The notes beneath the pieces were generated by a model. The model ran no database searches, was not told where the DNA came from, and saw only the letters and a program-made list of their open reading frames with translations. Of a stretch of 64,000 bases of DNA, positions 27,219 to 35,734 are shown in pieces. The position numbers and the translations under genes are program-made. Where the stretch lies: positions 1 to 64,000 of the forward strand of contig NZ_UNRA01000007.1 in assembly GCF_900537075.1 (NCBI RefSeq), read 5' to 3'. Position 1 is the stretch's first letter. Each line of letters opens with the position of its first letter. The DNA comes from Tropicibacter sp. Alg240-R139. Its GTDB lineage: Bacteria; Pseudomonadota; Alphaproteobacteria; Rhodobacterales; Rhodobacteraceae.

Positions 27219-28085
27219 ATGGAATACAACTCTCTCGATCATCTCTTGCGCACAGGCAAGGAAACGTTGGCCAAAGGCCCATTGGCGTTGATCTTTGTCG
27301 AGGATGATGTCGAGCTGGCCACCACAATGCGCCACCATCTGCAATGCGGCTTTGCGGCTGTGCTGGCGTTCATGCCGGACGCGTTCACATTGCCCAAGGA
27401 TGTCGAAGCCCGCGTGCACCGCGTGCCGTTCGATTGCGGCCCGCGCAAATCCGTGGTCGAAGCTATCAACCGCATCATCGAAGCTGCGCCAGGCGTGTGG
27501 ATGTATTACTGCTACAACGCTGAATACCTGTTCTACCCTTTTTGCGAGACACGCAGCGTCGGTGAGATGCTGATGTTTCACACCGAAGAGCGGCGGGATT
27601 CGATGTTGGCTTATGTCATCGACCTTTATGCTGATGACCTCAAAACACATCCCGATGGGGTTTCACTGGATCGGGCCAATCTGGACAAGTCAGGTTACTA
27701 CGCACAAGCGCGCAAAAATCCCGAAACCGGTCACCCGCGCGAACGGCAGCTGGACTTTTTTGGCGGCGTTCGCTGGCGGTACGAGGAACATATTCCGAAA
27801 GAAAGCCGCAAGATCGACCGGATTGCCCTGTTTAAATCGGCACCAGGGCTAAAGCTGCTGTCCAACCACACCTTCGAAGATCAGGAATACAACACCTATG
27901 CCTGCCCTTGGCACCACAATCTGACCGCCGCGATCTGTTCCTTTCGCACCACCAAGGCACTCAAACGCAACCCCGGCTCGACGTTCGAGATCGATAGCTT
28001 TCGATGGCACAATTCCACCCCCTTTGAATGGCACTCACGCCAGCTGCTTGATTTGGGGCTGATGGAACCTGGGCAATGGTTCTGA
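27219..28085 (+). CDS. Protein of unknown function, possibly glycosyltransferase-like
   Basis: This 288-residue soluble protein begins MEYNSLDHLLRTGKETL; an earlier ATG at 27189 is possible. Strands and helices alternate near the start (GPLALIFVEDDVELATTM, then FAAVLAFMPDAFTLP), as in the nucleotide-sugar half of GT-A glycosyltransferases (DDVE in place of a DxD). The middle and end are rich in aromatic residues (VWMYYCYNAEYLFYPF, TFEDQEYNTYACPWHH). No motif is conclusive. It is divergent from miaB and followed by a convergent dioxygenase gene. Confidence 0.55.
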   Translation: MEYNSLDHLLRTGKETLAKGPLALIFVEDDVELATTMRHHLQCGFAAVLAFMPDAFTLPKDVEARVHRVPFDCGPRKSVVEAINRIIEAAPGVWMYYCYNAEYLFYPFCETRSVGEMLMFHTEERRDSMLAYVIDLYADDLKTHPDGVSLDRANLDKSGYYAQARKNPETGHPRERQLDFFGGVRWRYEEHIPKESRKIDRIALFKSAPGLKLLSNHTFEDQEYNTYACPWHHNLTAAICSFRTTKALKRNPGSTFEIDSFRWHNSTPFEWHSRQLLDLGLMEPGQWF

Positions 28086-28121
28086 CCTCTACCCCCTTTC
28101 TTCTTGCCGCATACCCGAGAA

Positions 28122-28144
28122 GGGCAAAGCTGGTGCCCGCTTTT
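28122..28144 (+). terminator. Weak terminator-like hairpin
   Basis: GGGCA pairs with TGCCC around a 7-base loop, followed by GCTTTTG. It is located between two convergent genes and could serve the rightward gene. The stem is only five pairs. Confidence 0.3.
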
Positions 28145-28162
28145 GCACCGCGTACTTAGGCC

Positions 28163-28957
28163 TTAACCGATCAGCATCGGGAACCAATCTGTGCGCAAAC
28201 GCTGTCCTGGCAGCATGTCATGCCCTGGAAACGGTGGCGAGGTGCGGCCCGGGCGCTCGACATAGCGGGCATCATCGCCGACCAAACGCAGGGAAAACGC
28301 ACGCCGGCGGCTGTTGGATGTGTTGCCACGCGCGCCGTGTAGAATCTTGTAGTTGAACGCCACGGCATCACCCGGCTGCATTTCAAACTCGACCACTTTC
28401 ATGCCCTCGGCGTCCGGGTCGGGGATGGGCATGTACTGGCCCTCGTCGGCAAAGAACCCCTCTTCCGACACCCAACGGGTCGGCAGCACCTCTTTTTTCC
28501 ACAGATGCGAACCCGCGACGCAACGCAACGTCGCCTCTTTGACCGGATCAAGTGGCGACCAAAAACTGACGTTCTGCCGACCTTCGACAAAGTAGTAGGG
28601 CCCGTCCTGATGCCAAGGCGTCGCCATTGAGGTACCCGGCTCTTTCACCAGCACATGGTCGTGGAACATCTGCACCGTTTTGGACTGCATCAGGTCCGCT
28701 GCCACTTGCGCGACGGGCGAGGCATGGATCACATCGCGGAACTGTGGGATGCGCGTCCAGTTGCAGTAGTCGTCAAAGAAGAGACCCGTTTGTCCCTTTT
28801 TCTGATTGTCCGAGGCGTAGGGCCCCGGTTCCTCCATGTTCGCCTCGACCCCATCGCGCAGAATTTCGACGTGATCCGCAAAGAGACCCGGCACAAGGAC
28901 AACGCCGTCGCGCTGATAGGTTTCGATCATCTCGGGTGTCACTAGCGGGTGCGTCAT
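28163..28957 (-). CDS. Phytanoyl-CoA dioxygenase family protein
   Basis: The 264-residue Fe(II)/2-oxoglutarate oxygenase has the HxD motif in PWHQDGPYYFVEGR (near residue 140), the distal His in NYKILHGARGNTS and the 2-oxoglutarate Arg in SRRRAFSLRLVGDDARY. The substrate is unknown; relatives hydroxylate lipids, ectoine or small amines. It is divergent from a LysR regulator (start codons 88 bases apart), which probably controls it. Confidence 0.9.
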   Translation of the reverse strand: MTHPLVTPEMIETYQRDGVVLVPGLFADHVEILRDGVEANMEEPGPYASDNQKKGQTGLFFDDYCNWTRIPQFRDVIHASPVAQVAADLMQSKTVQMFHDHVLVKEPGTSMATPWHQDGPYYFVEGRQNVSFWSPLDPVKEATLRCVAGSHLWKKEVLPTRWVSEEGFFADEGQYMPIPDPDAEGMKVVEFEMQPGDAVAFNYKILHGARGNTSNSRRRAFSLRLVGDDARYVERPGRTSPPFPGHDMLPGQRLRTDWFPMLIG

Positions 28958-29045
28958 CGGGGCTCTCCATCAATCGGGTTGAAAGATTTCTGCCCTGACG
29001 AATCCAACATTTCAAATCATATCTGGAAATGGCATAATTAAGTTC

Positions 29046-29939
29046 ATGTTATACCTGACACTCCGCCACTATGAATATGCGTGCGCCATCGCGGCCGAAG
29101 GCAGCCTATCTGCCGCCGCCGCACGGTTGAACGTGTCACAACCGGCGCTGTCCAACGCGTTGGACAGGATCGACGCGCAATTGGGCTATCCTCTGTTCAT
29201 CCGCAAACGCGGGGCCGCGCTGGCCGTGACCCCACAAGGCCGTCGCTTTGTGGAGCGGGCCGAAGCACTGTTGGCTCGGGCCGCTAGCCTAGAGACAGGA
29301 CAGGATGCTCTTCCTAGTACGACCCGATTATCCCTGGGTTGCTTTTCCGATCTTGCGCCATTTCTGCTCGCCCCTGCCCTGCAGCGACTGAGGCAAGCGT
29401 ATCCAAAGGTTTCGGTCAGCTATCGCGCAGCAGCCTTTGAACCGCTGATCGGTGCGCTGCTGGATGGGAGCATCGACATCGCCGTGACCTATGACTTGGG
29501 CTTGGACGCAGGTTTCACCCGCACCACGCTGTTTCATCAAGCTCCCGTGGCGGTGCTGCCGCCTGCCCACGACCTCGCGGGGGGCAAGGGCATCTCGTTG
29601 CGGGATCTGTCAGTTCATCCGCTGATCCTGTCGGATGAGGGATTGTCGGCGCAGCACATGCTGGGGCTGTTTAGACGTCATGGCCTGTCGCCGGTTGTGG
29701 CCCATCGCACGCAATCGCTGGAAATCATGCGCAGTCTGGCGGCGCATGGCGAAGGAATCGGCATCAGCTATGCCGCGCCCTTTGCCAGCCACAGCTATGA
29801 TGGCCAGCCGTTGGCGATGGTTCCGATCCAAGACCAAGACGCCAGCGAGCCGGTTATCCTGACCCGCCATGGCACAGGCCCTGGCGACCCAATAATCGAC
29901 GATGCAATGGGCATTCTGAAGGAAGCTTTGAAAGCGTAG
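29046..29939 (+). CDS. LysR-family transcriptional regulator
   Basis: The 297-residue protein has the LysR helix-turn-helix at the N-terminus (HYEYACAIAAEGSLSAAAARL and VSQPALSNALDRID) and a periplasmic-binding-protein-like effector domain (about 90-295). Its preferred site should lie in the 88-base spacer to the dioxygenase gene, which contains CATTTCAAATCATATCTGG. The spacer is typical for divergent LysR control, so the target is probably the dioxygenase. The end lies 9 bases from the end of irr. Confidence 0.9.
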   Translation: MLYLTLRHYEYACAIAAEGSLSAAAARLNVSQPALSNALDRIDAQLGYPLFIRKRGAALAVTPQGRRFVERAEALLARAASLETGQDALPSTTRLSLGCFSDLAPFLLAPALQRLRQAYPKVSVSYRAAAFEPLIGALLDGSIDIAVTYDLGLDAGFTRTTLFHQAPVAVLPPAHDLAGGKGISLRDLSVHPLILSDEGLSAQHMLGLFRRHGLSPVVAHRTQSLEIMRSLAAHGEGIGISYAAPFASHSYDGQPLAMVPIQDQDASEPVILTRHGTGPGDPIIDDAMGILKEALKA

Positions 29940-29948
29940 TGGCCCTGA

Positions 29949-30365
29949 TCACACCTTGCGCAGGCGGATCACCACGTCGACGGACGCGATTTCGACCCCT
30001 TCGGGCGCTTCTGGCAGGCGCTGGATCACCAGCTGATCCGACGGAGCATCCGACAGTCTGGCCTCGTCCTCCCAATAGAAATGGGGGTGATCGTGAGTGT
30101 TGGTGTCGAAATAGCTTTTCGAGCCGTCTACAGTGATCTCCTGCAACACGCCCGCATCACAAAACGCACGAAGTGTATTGTAGACAGTCGCCAAAGACAC
30201 TGATGCGCCTTTGGTTTTGGCGGCGTCAAACAGGCTCTCTGCGGTGACATGGCGGTGGCGACCATCACCAACCAGCAGTTCAGCCAACGAGACACGCTGA
30301 CGGGTCGGGCGCAGGCCCGCGTCGACCAACCAATCGGTGGCTATCTGGTGGCTATCTGGTGTCAT
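29949..30365 (-). CDS. irr: Fur-family regulator, Irr-like
   Basis: The 138-residue protein has a winged helix (RPTRQRVSLAELLV, then SLATVYNTLRAFCDAGVLQEI) and a His-rich site in HDHPHFYWEDEARL, as in Irr, the haem-controlled iron regulator of alphaproteobacteria. The usual Fur metal ligands are only partly present. It is divergent from fabA, a position common in Rhodobacteraceae. The coding start lies in a direct repeat of CCAGATAGCCA that duplicates N-terminal codons; a GTG three bases upstream is an alternative start. Confidence 0.82.
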   Translation of the reverse strand: MTPDSHQIATDWLVDAGLRPTRQRVSLAELLVGDGRHRHVTAESLFDAAKTKGASVSLATVYNTLRAFCDAGVLQEITVDGSKSYFDTNTHDHPHFYWEDEARLSDAPSDQLVIQRLPEAPEGVEIASVDVVIRLRKV

Positions 30366-30417
30366 CACGTCAAGACTCGCTAATCGCTGAGTTTATATAT
30401 AGGGCCGCGGCACCAGA

Positions 30418-30433
30418 AATTTCAAATGAAATT
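30418..30433. promoter_or_regulatory. Palindrome between irr and fabA
   Basis: AATTTCA-AA-TGAAATT is a perfect 7-bp inverted repeat with a 2-base centre. It lies in the divergent irr/fabA spacer and is a likely operator, perhaps for Irr or for a fatty-acid regulator. It does not match the standard iron-control element TTTAGAA-N-TTCTAAA closely. The motif is seen; its protein is not known. Confidence 0.45.
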
Positions 30434-30553
30434 CATTCGCAACTGTGCAGACCCGACGTCGCAATCCACCAGTCCGGGCCTTGCAGGACAACCTAGGGCA
30501 ATGTTAGAGGGTCCAAAGCGATATTTTACACCCCTGGCAGGAGAAGCGGCAGC

Positions 30554-31063
30554 ATGTCCCAATTCCCGAGCAGTTTTGACAAAGAGGGCCTGCTGAAATG
30601 CGCCCGTGGCGAGCTTTTCGGCCCCGGCAACGCACAGCTTCCGGCTCCGCCGATGCTGATGATGGACCGGATCACCGATATTTCGGGCGATGGTGGCGCA
30701 CATGGCAAGGGGCACGTGCTGGCGGAATTCGACATCACGCCAGACCTGTGGTTCTTTGACTGCCACTTTCCCGGCAATCCAATCATGCCTGGCTGTCTGG
30801 GCCTGGACGGTCTGTGGCAGCTGACAGGTTTTAACCTGGGTTGGCGCGGCTGGCAGGGGCGTGGCTATGCATTAGGCGTGGGCGAAGTGAAGCTCAAAGG
30901 CATGGTTCGTCCTGATCGCAAGGTGCTGACCTACAAGATCGACTTTACCAAGGCGATCCAGACCCGCCGACTGACCATGGGCGTTGCTGATGGCATCGTC
31001 GAGGCGGATGGCGAAGTGATCTATGAAGTCAAGGATATGAAAGTCGCGCTCAGCGAAAGTTGA
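30554..31063 (+). CDS. fabA: 3-hydroxydecanoyl-ACP dehydratase/isomerase
   Basis: The 169-residue enzyme dehydrates 3-hydroxydecanoyl-ACP and isomerises the product to cis-3-decenoyl-ACP, the branch point of unsaturated fatty-acid synthesis. Key features are [20 protein letters not shown], with the catalytic His near 70 and Asp near 84, and [15 protein letters not shown]. It is followed by fabB and fabI in the same direction; the unsaturated pathway is thus complete here. The promoter likely lies in the 185-base spacer to irr. Confidence 0.96.
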   Translation: MSQFPSSFDKEGLLKCARGELFGPGNAQLPAPPMLMMDRITDISGDGGAHGKGHVLAEFDITPDLWFFDCHFPGNPIMPGCLGLDGLWQLTGFNLGWRGWQGRGYALGVGEVKLKGMVRPDRKVLTYKIDFTKAIQTRRLTMGVADGIVEADGEVIYEVKDMKVALSES

Positions 31064-31207
31064 GCGCCGCCTCGTCTTGCCGACCCCAAACAGAGCGACG
31101 ATTTCTTTTGAAAGAGATCGTTGCAAAGGCTTCGAACGTTTTTGGCTCGCCCGCTGACACGAACCCTTCAAAAGGCCTACTGACGGCACAGGCCGCCTCA
31201 ACCCATC

Positions 31208-31236
31208 TTGCACCCCTCCCCCGCAATGCATACTAA
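31208..31236 (+). promoter_or_regulatory. Sigma-70-type promoter of fabB
   Basis: TTGCAC (31208-31213), 17 bases, TACTAA (31231-31236). It lies 27 bases before the ATG of fabB, with AGGGAG as ribosome-binding site at about 31251-31256. The spacing is optimal, so fabB-fabI probably have their own transcript as well as read-through from fabA. Confidence 0.55.
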
Positions 31237-31263
31237 GACATAAGCTAACAAGGGAGTGCACGT

Positions 31264-32493
31264 ATGCGTCGTGTCGTCGTCACCGGTCTGGGCATTGTCT
31301 CGTCGATCGGCAACAATGCCCAAGAGGTCGTGGCCTCTCTCAAGGCAGGCAAATCCGGGATCGTCGCCAGCGACGAAATGGTCGAACACGGCTTTCGCAG
31401 CCGGGTCGCCGGAACGCTGAAACTTGACATCAAGGAACACGTGGACAAACGTGCGCTGCGCTTCATGGGCCCCGGTGCGGCCTATGCCCATATCGCTATG
31501 AGCCAAGCCATCGCTGACGCTGGCCTGACTGAGGACGACGTTGTGAACGTGCGCACAGGGCTGGTTGCCGGATCAGGCGGGCCATCGACCAGCGCCATGC
31601 TGACGGCGCATCAGGTGGTTGCCAAAACAGGCGCAACCAAGCGCATCGGCCCCTTTGCTGTGCCCAAATGCATGAGCTCGACAATTTCGGCAAACCTGGC
31701 GACGGCCTTCAAGATCAAGGGCATCAACTATTCGATCACGTCCGCCTGCTCTACCTCGCTGCATTGCATCGGCAATGCTGCAGAACAGATCATGCTGGGC
31801 AAGCAGGACGTGATGTTTGCAGGCGGCGGCGAAGAGCTGGACTGGACCCTGTCGTGCCTGTTTGACGCGATGGGCGCGATGAGTTCGAAATACAACGACA
31901 CGCCGGACAAAGCCTCGCGCGCGTTTGATCAGGACCGTGACGGTTTCGTGATCTCGGGTGGCGGCGGCATCGTGGTGCTGGAAGACCTGGATCACGCTCT
32001 GGCGCGCGGTGCCAGAATCTATGCCGAAGTGACCGGATACGCTGCGACCTCGGACGGCCATGACATGGTGGCCCCGTCGGGCGAAGGTGGCGAACGGGCG
32101 ATGCGTCTGGCCGTGGCCACCCTGCCCGAGGATCGCAAGGTCAGCTATATCAACGCACACGGCACCTCGACACCTGTCGGCGATGTGGGCGAAGTTGAAG
32201 CCGTGCGCCGCGTTTTTGGCGAAGGCAACGTGCCACCCATCAGTTCGACCAAGTCGATGACCGGCCACGCGCAAGGCGCGGCAGGCGCGCTCGAGGCAAT
32301 CTTCTGCCTGCTGATGCTAGACAACGATTTCATTACACCGTCGATCAATGTCGAGACCCTGGCCGAGGGGATCAACCCCGGCGAAGTGGCAACCGATCTC
32401 GTCGAAAACGCAGGCCTCGATTCGGTGATGACCAACAGCTTTGGCTTTGGTGGCACTAACGGATCGATGATCCTGAGCAAGTACAAGGGATAA
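31264..32493 (+). CDS. fabB: 3-oxoacyl-ACP synthase I (unsaturated branch)
   Basis: The 409-residue condensing enzyme has the catalytic Cys in TSACSTSLHCIGNA (near 162) and the two His in NAHGTSTPVGDV and GHAQGAAGALEA. It elongates cis-3-decenoyl-ACP in step with FabA. The stop is 4 bases before the fabI start. The N-terminus MRRVVVTGLGIVSSIGNN is typical and preceded by AGGGAG. Confidence 0.96.
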   Translation: MRRVVVTGLGIVSSIGNNAQEVVASLKAGKSGIVASDEMVEHGFRSRVAGTLKLDIKEHVDKRALRFMGPGAAYAHIAMSQAIADAGLTEDDVVNVRTGLVAGSGGPSTSAMLTAHQVVAKTGATKRIGPFAVPKCMSSTISANLATAFKIKGINYSITSACSTSLHCIGNAAEQIMLGKQDVMFAGGGEELDWTLSCLFDAMGAMSSKYNDTPDKASRAFDQDRDGFVISGGGGIVVLEDLDHALARGARIYAEVTGYAATSDGHDMVAPSGEGGERAMRLAVATLPEDRKVSYINAHGTSTPVGDVGEVEAVRRVFGEGNVPPISSTKSMTGHAQGAAGALEAIFCLLMLDNDFITPSINVETLAEGINPGEVATDLVENAGLDSVMTNSFGFGGTNGSMILSKYKG

Positions 32494-32497
32494 CCCG

Positions 32498-33289
32498 ATG
32501 ACCGGATTATTGCAGGGCAAGCGCGGGCTGATCATGGGCGTTGCCAATGATCGTTCGATCGCGTGGGGCATCGCCAAGGCCATGGCCGGGGCCGGTGCCG
32601 AACTGGCATTCACCTATCAGGGCGAGGCATTCGGCAAGCGGTTGGAACCGCTGGCCGCAAGCGTGGATTCGGATTTCATGGTGGACGTTGATGTGACTGA
32701 CGATGCATCGTTGGATGCGGCCTTTGCCCAATTGGGTGAGCGCTGGCCGACCATCGACTTTCTGGTGCACGCTATCGCCTATTCTGACAAGACCGAGCTG
32801 ACGGGTCGATTCCTGGACACCAGCCGCGCGAATTTCAAGAACTCGATGGAAATTTCGGCCTATTCCTTTATCGAAGTGGCCCGGCGTGCACATCCTCTGA
32901 TGACGGACAACGGCGGAACGCTGCTGACGCTGACCTATGCCGGGTCGAACCGGGTTGTTCCGAACTACAACGTCATGGGCGTCGCCAAGGCCGCGCTGGA
33001 ATCGGCAACCCGCTATCTCGCCAACGACCTGGGCCCCGAGGGCATCCGCGTAAACGCCATTTCGCCCGGTCCGATGAAAACGCTGGCCGGTGCGGCCATC
33101 GGCGGTGCGCGCAAGACGTTCAAGTTTGCCGATACCAACGCCCCCATGCGCTCGAATGCGTCGCTTGAAGCGGTCGGCGGCACAGCCGTTTACCTGGCCT
33201 CAGACGCAGGCGCCTGTACCACCGGTGAGATCATCCGCGTGGACGGTGGTTTCCATGTGTTGGGTATGCCACAGCCAGAATCGATGTGA
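32498..33289 (+). CDS. fabI: Enoyl-ACP reductase (NADH)
   Basis: The 263-residue short-chain-dehydrogenase-type reductase has LIMGVANDRSIAWGIAKAMA (dinucleotide site), the first active-site Tyr region AIAYSDKTELTG, and YNVMGVAKAALESATRYLA with the Tyr-x6-Lys pair. It completes each elongation cycle. Its start lies 4 bases after fabB and its stop is followed by a perfect hairpin. It is the usual target of triclosan. Confidence 0.96.
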   Translation: MTGLLQGKRGLIMGVANDRSIAWGIAKAMAGAGAELAFTYQGEAFGKRLEPLAASVDSDFMVDVDVTDDASLDAAFAQLGERWPTIDFLVHAIAYSDKTELTGRFLDTSRANFKNSMEISAYSFIEVARRAHPLMTDNGGTLLTLTYAGSNRVVPNYNVMGVAKAALESATRYLANDLGPEGIRVNAISPGPMKTLAGAAIGGARKTFKFADTNAPMRSNASLEAVGGTAVYLASDAGACTTGEIIRVDGGFHVLGMPQPESM

Positions 33290-33290
33290 T

Positions 33291-33317
33291 ATTTCAGGCG
33301 CGTCAAGCGCCTGAAAT
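33291..33317 (+). terminator. Perfect 11-bp hairpin after fabI
   Basis: ATTTCAGGCGC pairs with GCGCCTGAAAT around GTCAA, starting 2 bases beyond the fabI stop. There is no T run, so it may stabilise the mRNA end or act with other factors instead of being a classical terminator. Confidence 0.6.
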
Positions 33318-33367
33318 CGCCCCTTCCGTGCCTTTGGATTGTCACGTTTGATGATCATGGTGCGCGC

Positions 33368-33802
33368 ATGACCCAAATCAATGTCATCCCCATTCCGAGA
33401 CGTATGTCATCTGCAGGACACGCAAATCCGCTGCGGTTGCTGAAGATAACGCTTGTCGTATCGTCGGGTGCCTTGATGCTGATTATTCTGGCCTCATCAC
33501 CAAAATTCCAAGCAGCGCTTTCGCGTGAAGCACACGCCGCTTCAAAGGCAAGAGCAGAGCCCGCTGAAACCCGTATCAAAATTCAGATTCACACTGCACA
33601 AACAACAACCCACGGATTTGTAAGCCCGTCGCCGGAAAAGACCCCAACGGGGACCGCCTGGTATGGAACAAACGAGATCACGATGCAGGATGCGGGCGAA
33701 TTATTCTCTGCGCAAGCTGAGCAGTCTTGGAACCCCATAGTTTCTGGAATGCCGCGTAGTAGGATACCGGTACGAAAAAATGGCAGGCGCGTGTCTGAAT
33801 GA
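33368..33802 (+). CDS. Membrane-anchored protein of unknown function
   Basis: The 144-residue protein starts MTQINVIPIPRRMSSAGHAN, with one membrane span at about residues 25-43 and an outside part rich in Ala, Glu and Thr, with weak sequence features (TPTGTAWYGTNEITMQ). The last residues (VSGMPRSRIPVRKNGRR) are basic. The gene follows the fab cluster; a degraded IS200 begins just behind it, so its 3' end may be altered. No family recognised. A TAG-free frame and an AT-poor codon use fit a real gene, but support is modest. Confidence 0.45.
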   Translation: MTQINVIPIPRRMSSAGHANPLRLLKITLVVSSGALMLIILASSPKFQAALSREAHAASKARAEPAETRIKIQIHTAQTTTHGFVSPSPEKTPTGTAWYGTNEITMQDAGELFSAQAEQSWNPIVSGMPRSRIPVRKNGRRVSE

Positions 33803-33835
33803 TACTGAACGGCTACCGGTTGGTGCCGAGACTGA

Positions 33836-34111
33836 TCTGGTAGGATCAGAGATGTGTTTTTCCAGGTACCGACGCGCGATGTCTTCGGTGCCGAAACCGT
33901 TGATGGCTGAAAACCACCCCTGTCCCAAAAACCGGCAACCCCAGTAGTGCTTGCGGACTGCAGGAAACTCCCGACACATTGACGGACGAACTGCCCTGAC
34001 GACAGATGTTACACTTCCGCAGAGCGGCGCGCCGTGCTGGACCTCGTAGCGAAACTTGGACGACCTGACGAGGTGACAGAAAACGCAGTTCTTGCCGGTG
34101 TCATATTTCAT
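33836..34111 (-). pseudogene. IS200/IS605-type transposase remnant with internal deletion
   Basis: The frame starts MKYDTGKNCVFCHLVRSSKF, the TnpA N-terminus, and continues with REFPAVRKHYWGCRFLGQGW and GTEDIARRYLEKHISDPT, the TnpA C-terminal helix with the catalytic Tyr region. Between them the HUH metal motif block of about 40 residues is missing, so the enzyme is dead. Two perfect hairpins upstream, CATGTCCTT/AAGGACATG (34109-34136, over the start codon) and CCGACT/AGTCGG (34163-34177), resemble the expression-limiting and end hairpins of IS200 elements. It is immediately next to a copy of the structured repeat. Confidence 0.75.
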
Positions 34112-34228
34112 GTCCTTACTCGCGGAAAAGGACATGACACGAAGCTTCGCACTAAAGCGGGCCCGACTGAAAGTCGGAGGGTCTAGACCAACGCATGGAA
34201 GCTGAACATCCAGCGTCCAGTCAGTCCG

Positions 34229-34468
34229 GGGGAGCTCCCGCACCCGAGCGACCCCGACTTCGTCGGCACCGCTAGCGGCTTTGGGCGTAGCGCCGCGCTG
34301 CGCGCGGCGCAGCCCGGCCTGTAGCAAGTGTTTCGCTCGACCATCGACGCTCAAACCGCCCTGCAGTGCGAGACCGCAATAAAGCGCGGACCGCCGAGCG
34401 TAGCGAGGCCCGGCCCAACGGGAGGAGATGTTTCGCAAGAAACATCGACGACGGGCGGGAGTACCCCC
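34229..34468 (+). repeat. Structured dispersed repeat (copy 2 of 5)
   Basis: Left arm GGAGCTCCCGCACCCGAGCG, a CCGACttcGTCGG hairpin, CCGCTAGCGG, a GCGCCGCG/CGCGGCGC stem, a variable middle, then CCGCCGAGCG, AGCGAGGCCCGGCCCAACG, a GATGTTTC-GCAA-GAAACATC hairpin and GGGCGGGAG at the right. The ends are complementary. It ends 22 bases before the stop codon of the FKBP gene. It has weak open frames only by virtue of its GC content. Confidence 0.85.
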
Positions 34469-34489
34469 GAGAACGTGACCCGCTCAGTG

Positions 34490-34918
34490 TCAGTTTATCG
34501 ACACGATCTCAAAATCGAACACGAGGTCCTGACCTGCAAGAGGGTGATTTGCGTCCAGTGTCACTGTCGCTTCATCCACTTCGACCACGGTCACCGGCAG
34601 GGCCTGCCCGTCTGGGGTTTGCATCTGCAATTGGCTACCGATTTCCAGCGGAATGTCGTCAGGAATACCCTCGCGCGGGATCGCCTGACGGGCTTCGGGG
34701 TTGAGCGGTCCATATGCCTCTTTGCAATCGATGGTGACCTTTTTCTTCTCGCCCACTTCCATATCAGGCAACGCCTTGTCCAGACCTGGAATGATCTGCC
34801 CCGAACCCACCACGAATTCCAGCGGGTCACGCCCGTCAGAACTGTCGAATGTGGTGCCATCCAGCAGGGTTCCAGTATAATGGATGCGCACGGTGTCGCC
34901 TGATTTGACCTGTGTCAT
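34490..34918 (-). CDS. FKBP-type peptidyl-prolyl isomerase
   Basis: The 142-residue SlyD-like protein starts MTQVKSGDTVRIHYTGTLLD at 34918; longer upstream frames lack FKBP character. FKBP features are GTTFDSS, EFVVGSGQIIPGLDKALPDMEVGEKK, and the inserted flap YGPLNPEARQAIPREGIP. It catalyses proline isomerisation and assists folding in the cytosol; no His-rich nickel tail is present. Its stop faces copy 2 of the structured repeat. Confidence 0.93.
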   Translation of the reverse strand: MTQVKSGDTVRIHYTGTLLDGTTFDSSDGRDPLEFVVGSGQIIPGLDKALPDMEVGEKKKVTIDCKEAYGPLNPEARQAIPREGIPDDIPLEIGSQLQMQTPDGQALPVTVVEVDEATVTLDANHPLAGQDLVFDFEIVSIN

Positions 34919-35047
34919 TGGGTCTCCGATCGAGTGGGAGTTTAAAGATATGCCACCCTTAAGGACCCTCACGCCAATGTAAAGGTTCAGGCCCTTCCCC
35001 CCCTGCTCCGCCTGTGCAACCCTGCCCCGAAATAAGGGGAGAACATC

Positions 35048-35734
35048 ATGGCAATCACAACCTGCGTATTCGATGCCTACGGCACCCTGTTCGACGTGGC
35101 GGCCGCCGCGCGACAGGCCGCATCCGAGCCGACGCATGCCGCGCTCAAGGACAAGTGGATGGAGGTCGCCAACCAGTGGCGTCTGAAACAGCTGCAATAC
35201 ACCTGGCTGCGTGCGATCACCGATGCCCACACCGATTTCTGGGACGTCACCCAAGACGGGCTGGATTGGGCGCTTGAAGCAACAGGCCTGAATGGCGATG
35301 CTGCCCTGCGTCAGCGACTGCTCGATCTATATTGGGAACTGCAGGCCTATTCGGAAGTGCCTCAGATGCTGCGCGCGCTCAAGGGTGCCGGGTTGCAGAC
35401 CGCGATTCTCTCGAACGGATCACCTGCGATGCTGGGCGGCGCGGTGCAATCGGCGGGCGTGGGCGATGTTCTCGATGATGTGTTGTCCGTGGAAAGCGTC
35501 GGCATCTTCAAACCGGACAGCCGCGTCTACGACCTTGTCGGTCAACGGTTCGGTTGCGCGCACGACGAGGTACTGTTCGTCAGCTCCAACGGCTGGGACG
35601 CGGCCGGGGCCAGCGGCTATGGGTTCACCACGGCTTGGGTCAATCGCGCGGGCGAGCCGATGGACCGCTTGCCATGGGCGCCTGCGCATGTACTGTCCGA
35701 CCTCACAAACATACCGCAACTGGCAGGGGTTTGA
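35048..35734 (+). CDS. Haloacid dehalogenase type II (HAD)
   Basis: The 228-residue HAD enzyme has motif I FDAYGTLFDV (nucleophile Asp near residue 9), motif II SNGSPAML, the Lys in SVGIFKPDSRVY and motif IV SSNGWDAAGASGYGF. These are L-2-haloacid dehalogenase signatures, which hydrolyse 2-haloacids. AAGGGGAG precedes the start. Its stop overlaps the next start by one base, forming a four-gene operon. The physiological substrate is not certain. Confidence 0.88.
   Translation: MAITTCVFDAYGTLFDVAAAARQAASEPTHAALKDKWMEVANQWRLKQLQYTWLRAITDAHTDFWDVTQDGLDWALEATGLNGDAALRQRLLDLYWELQAYSEVPQMLRALKGAGLQTAILSNGSPAMLGGAVQSAGVGDVLDDVLSVESVGIFKPDSRVYDLVGQRFGCAHDEVLFVSSNGWDAAGASGYGFTTAWVNRAGEPMDRLPWAPAHVLSDLTNIPQLAGV

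Noticed and set aside
33701-34438. A 245-codon leftward frame through the IS200 remnant and repeat copy 2
   Set aside because: Only its middle part resembles TnpA; the rest is repeat sequence read through, and frames over the other copies also give Arg/Ala-rich peptides without homology.
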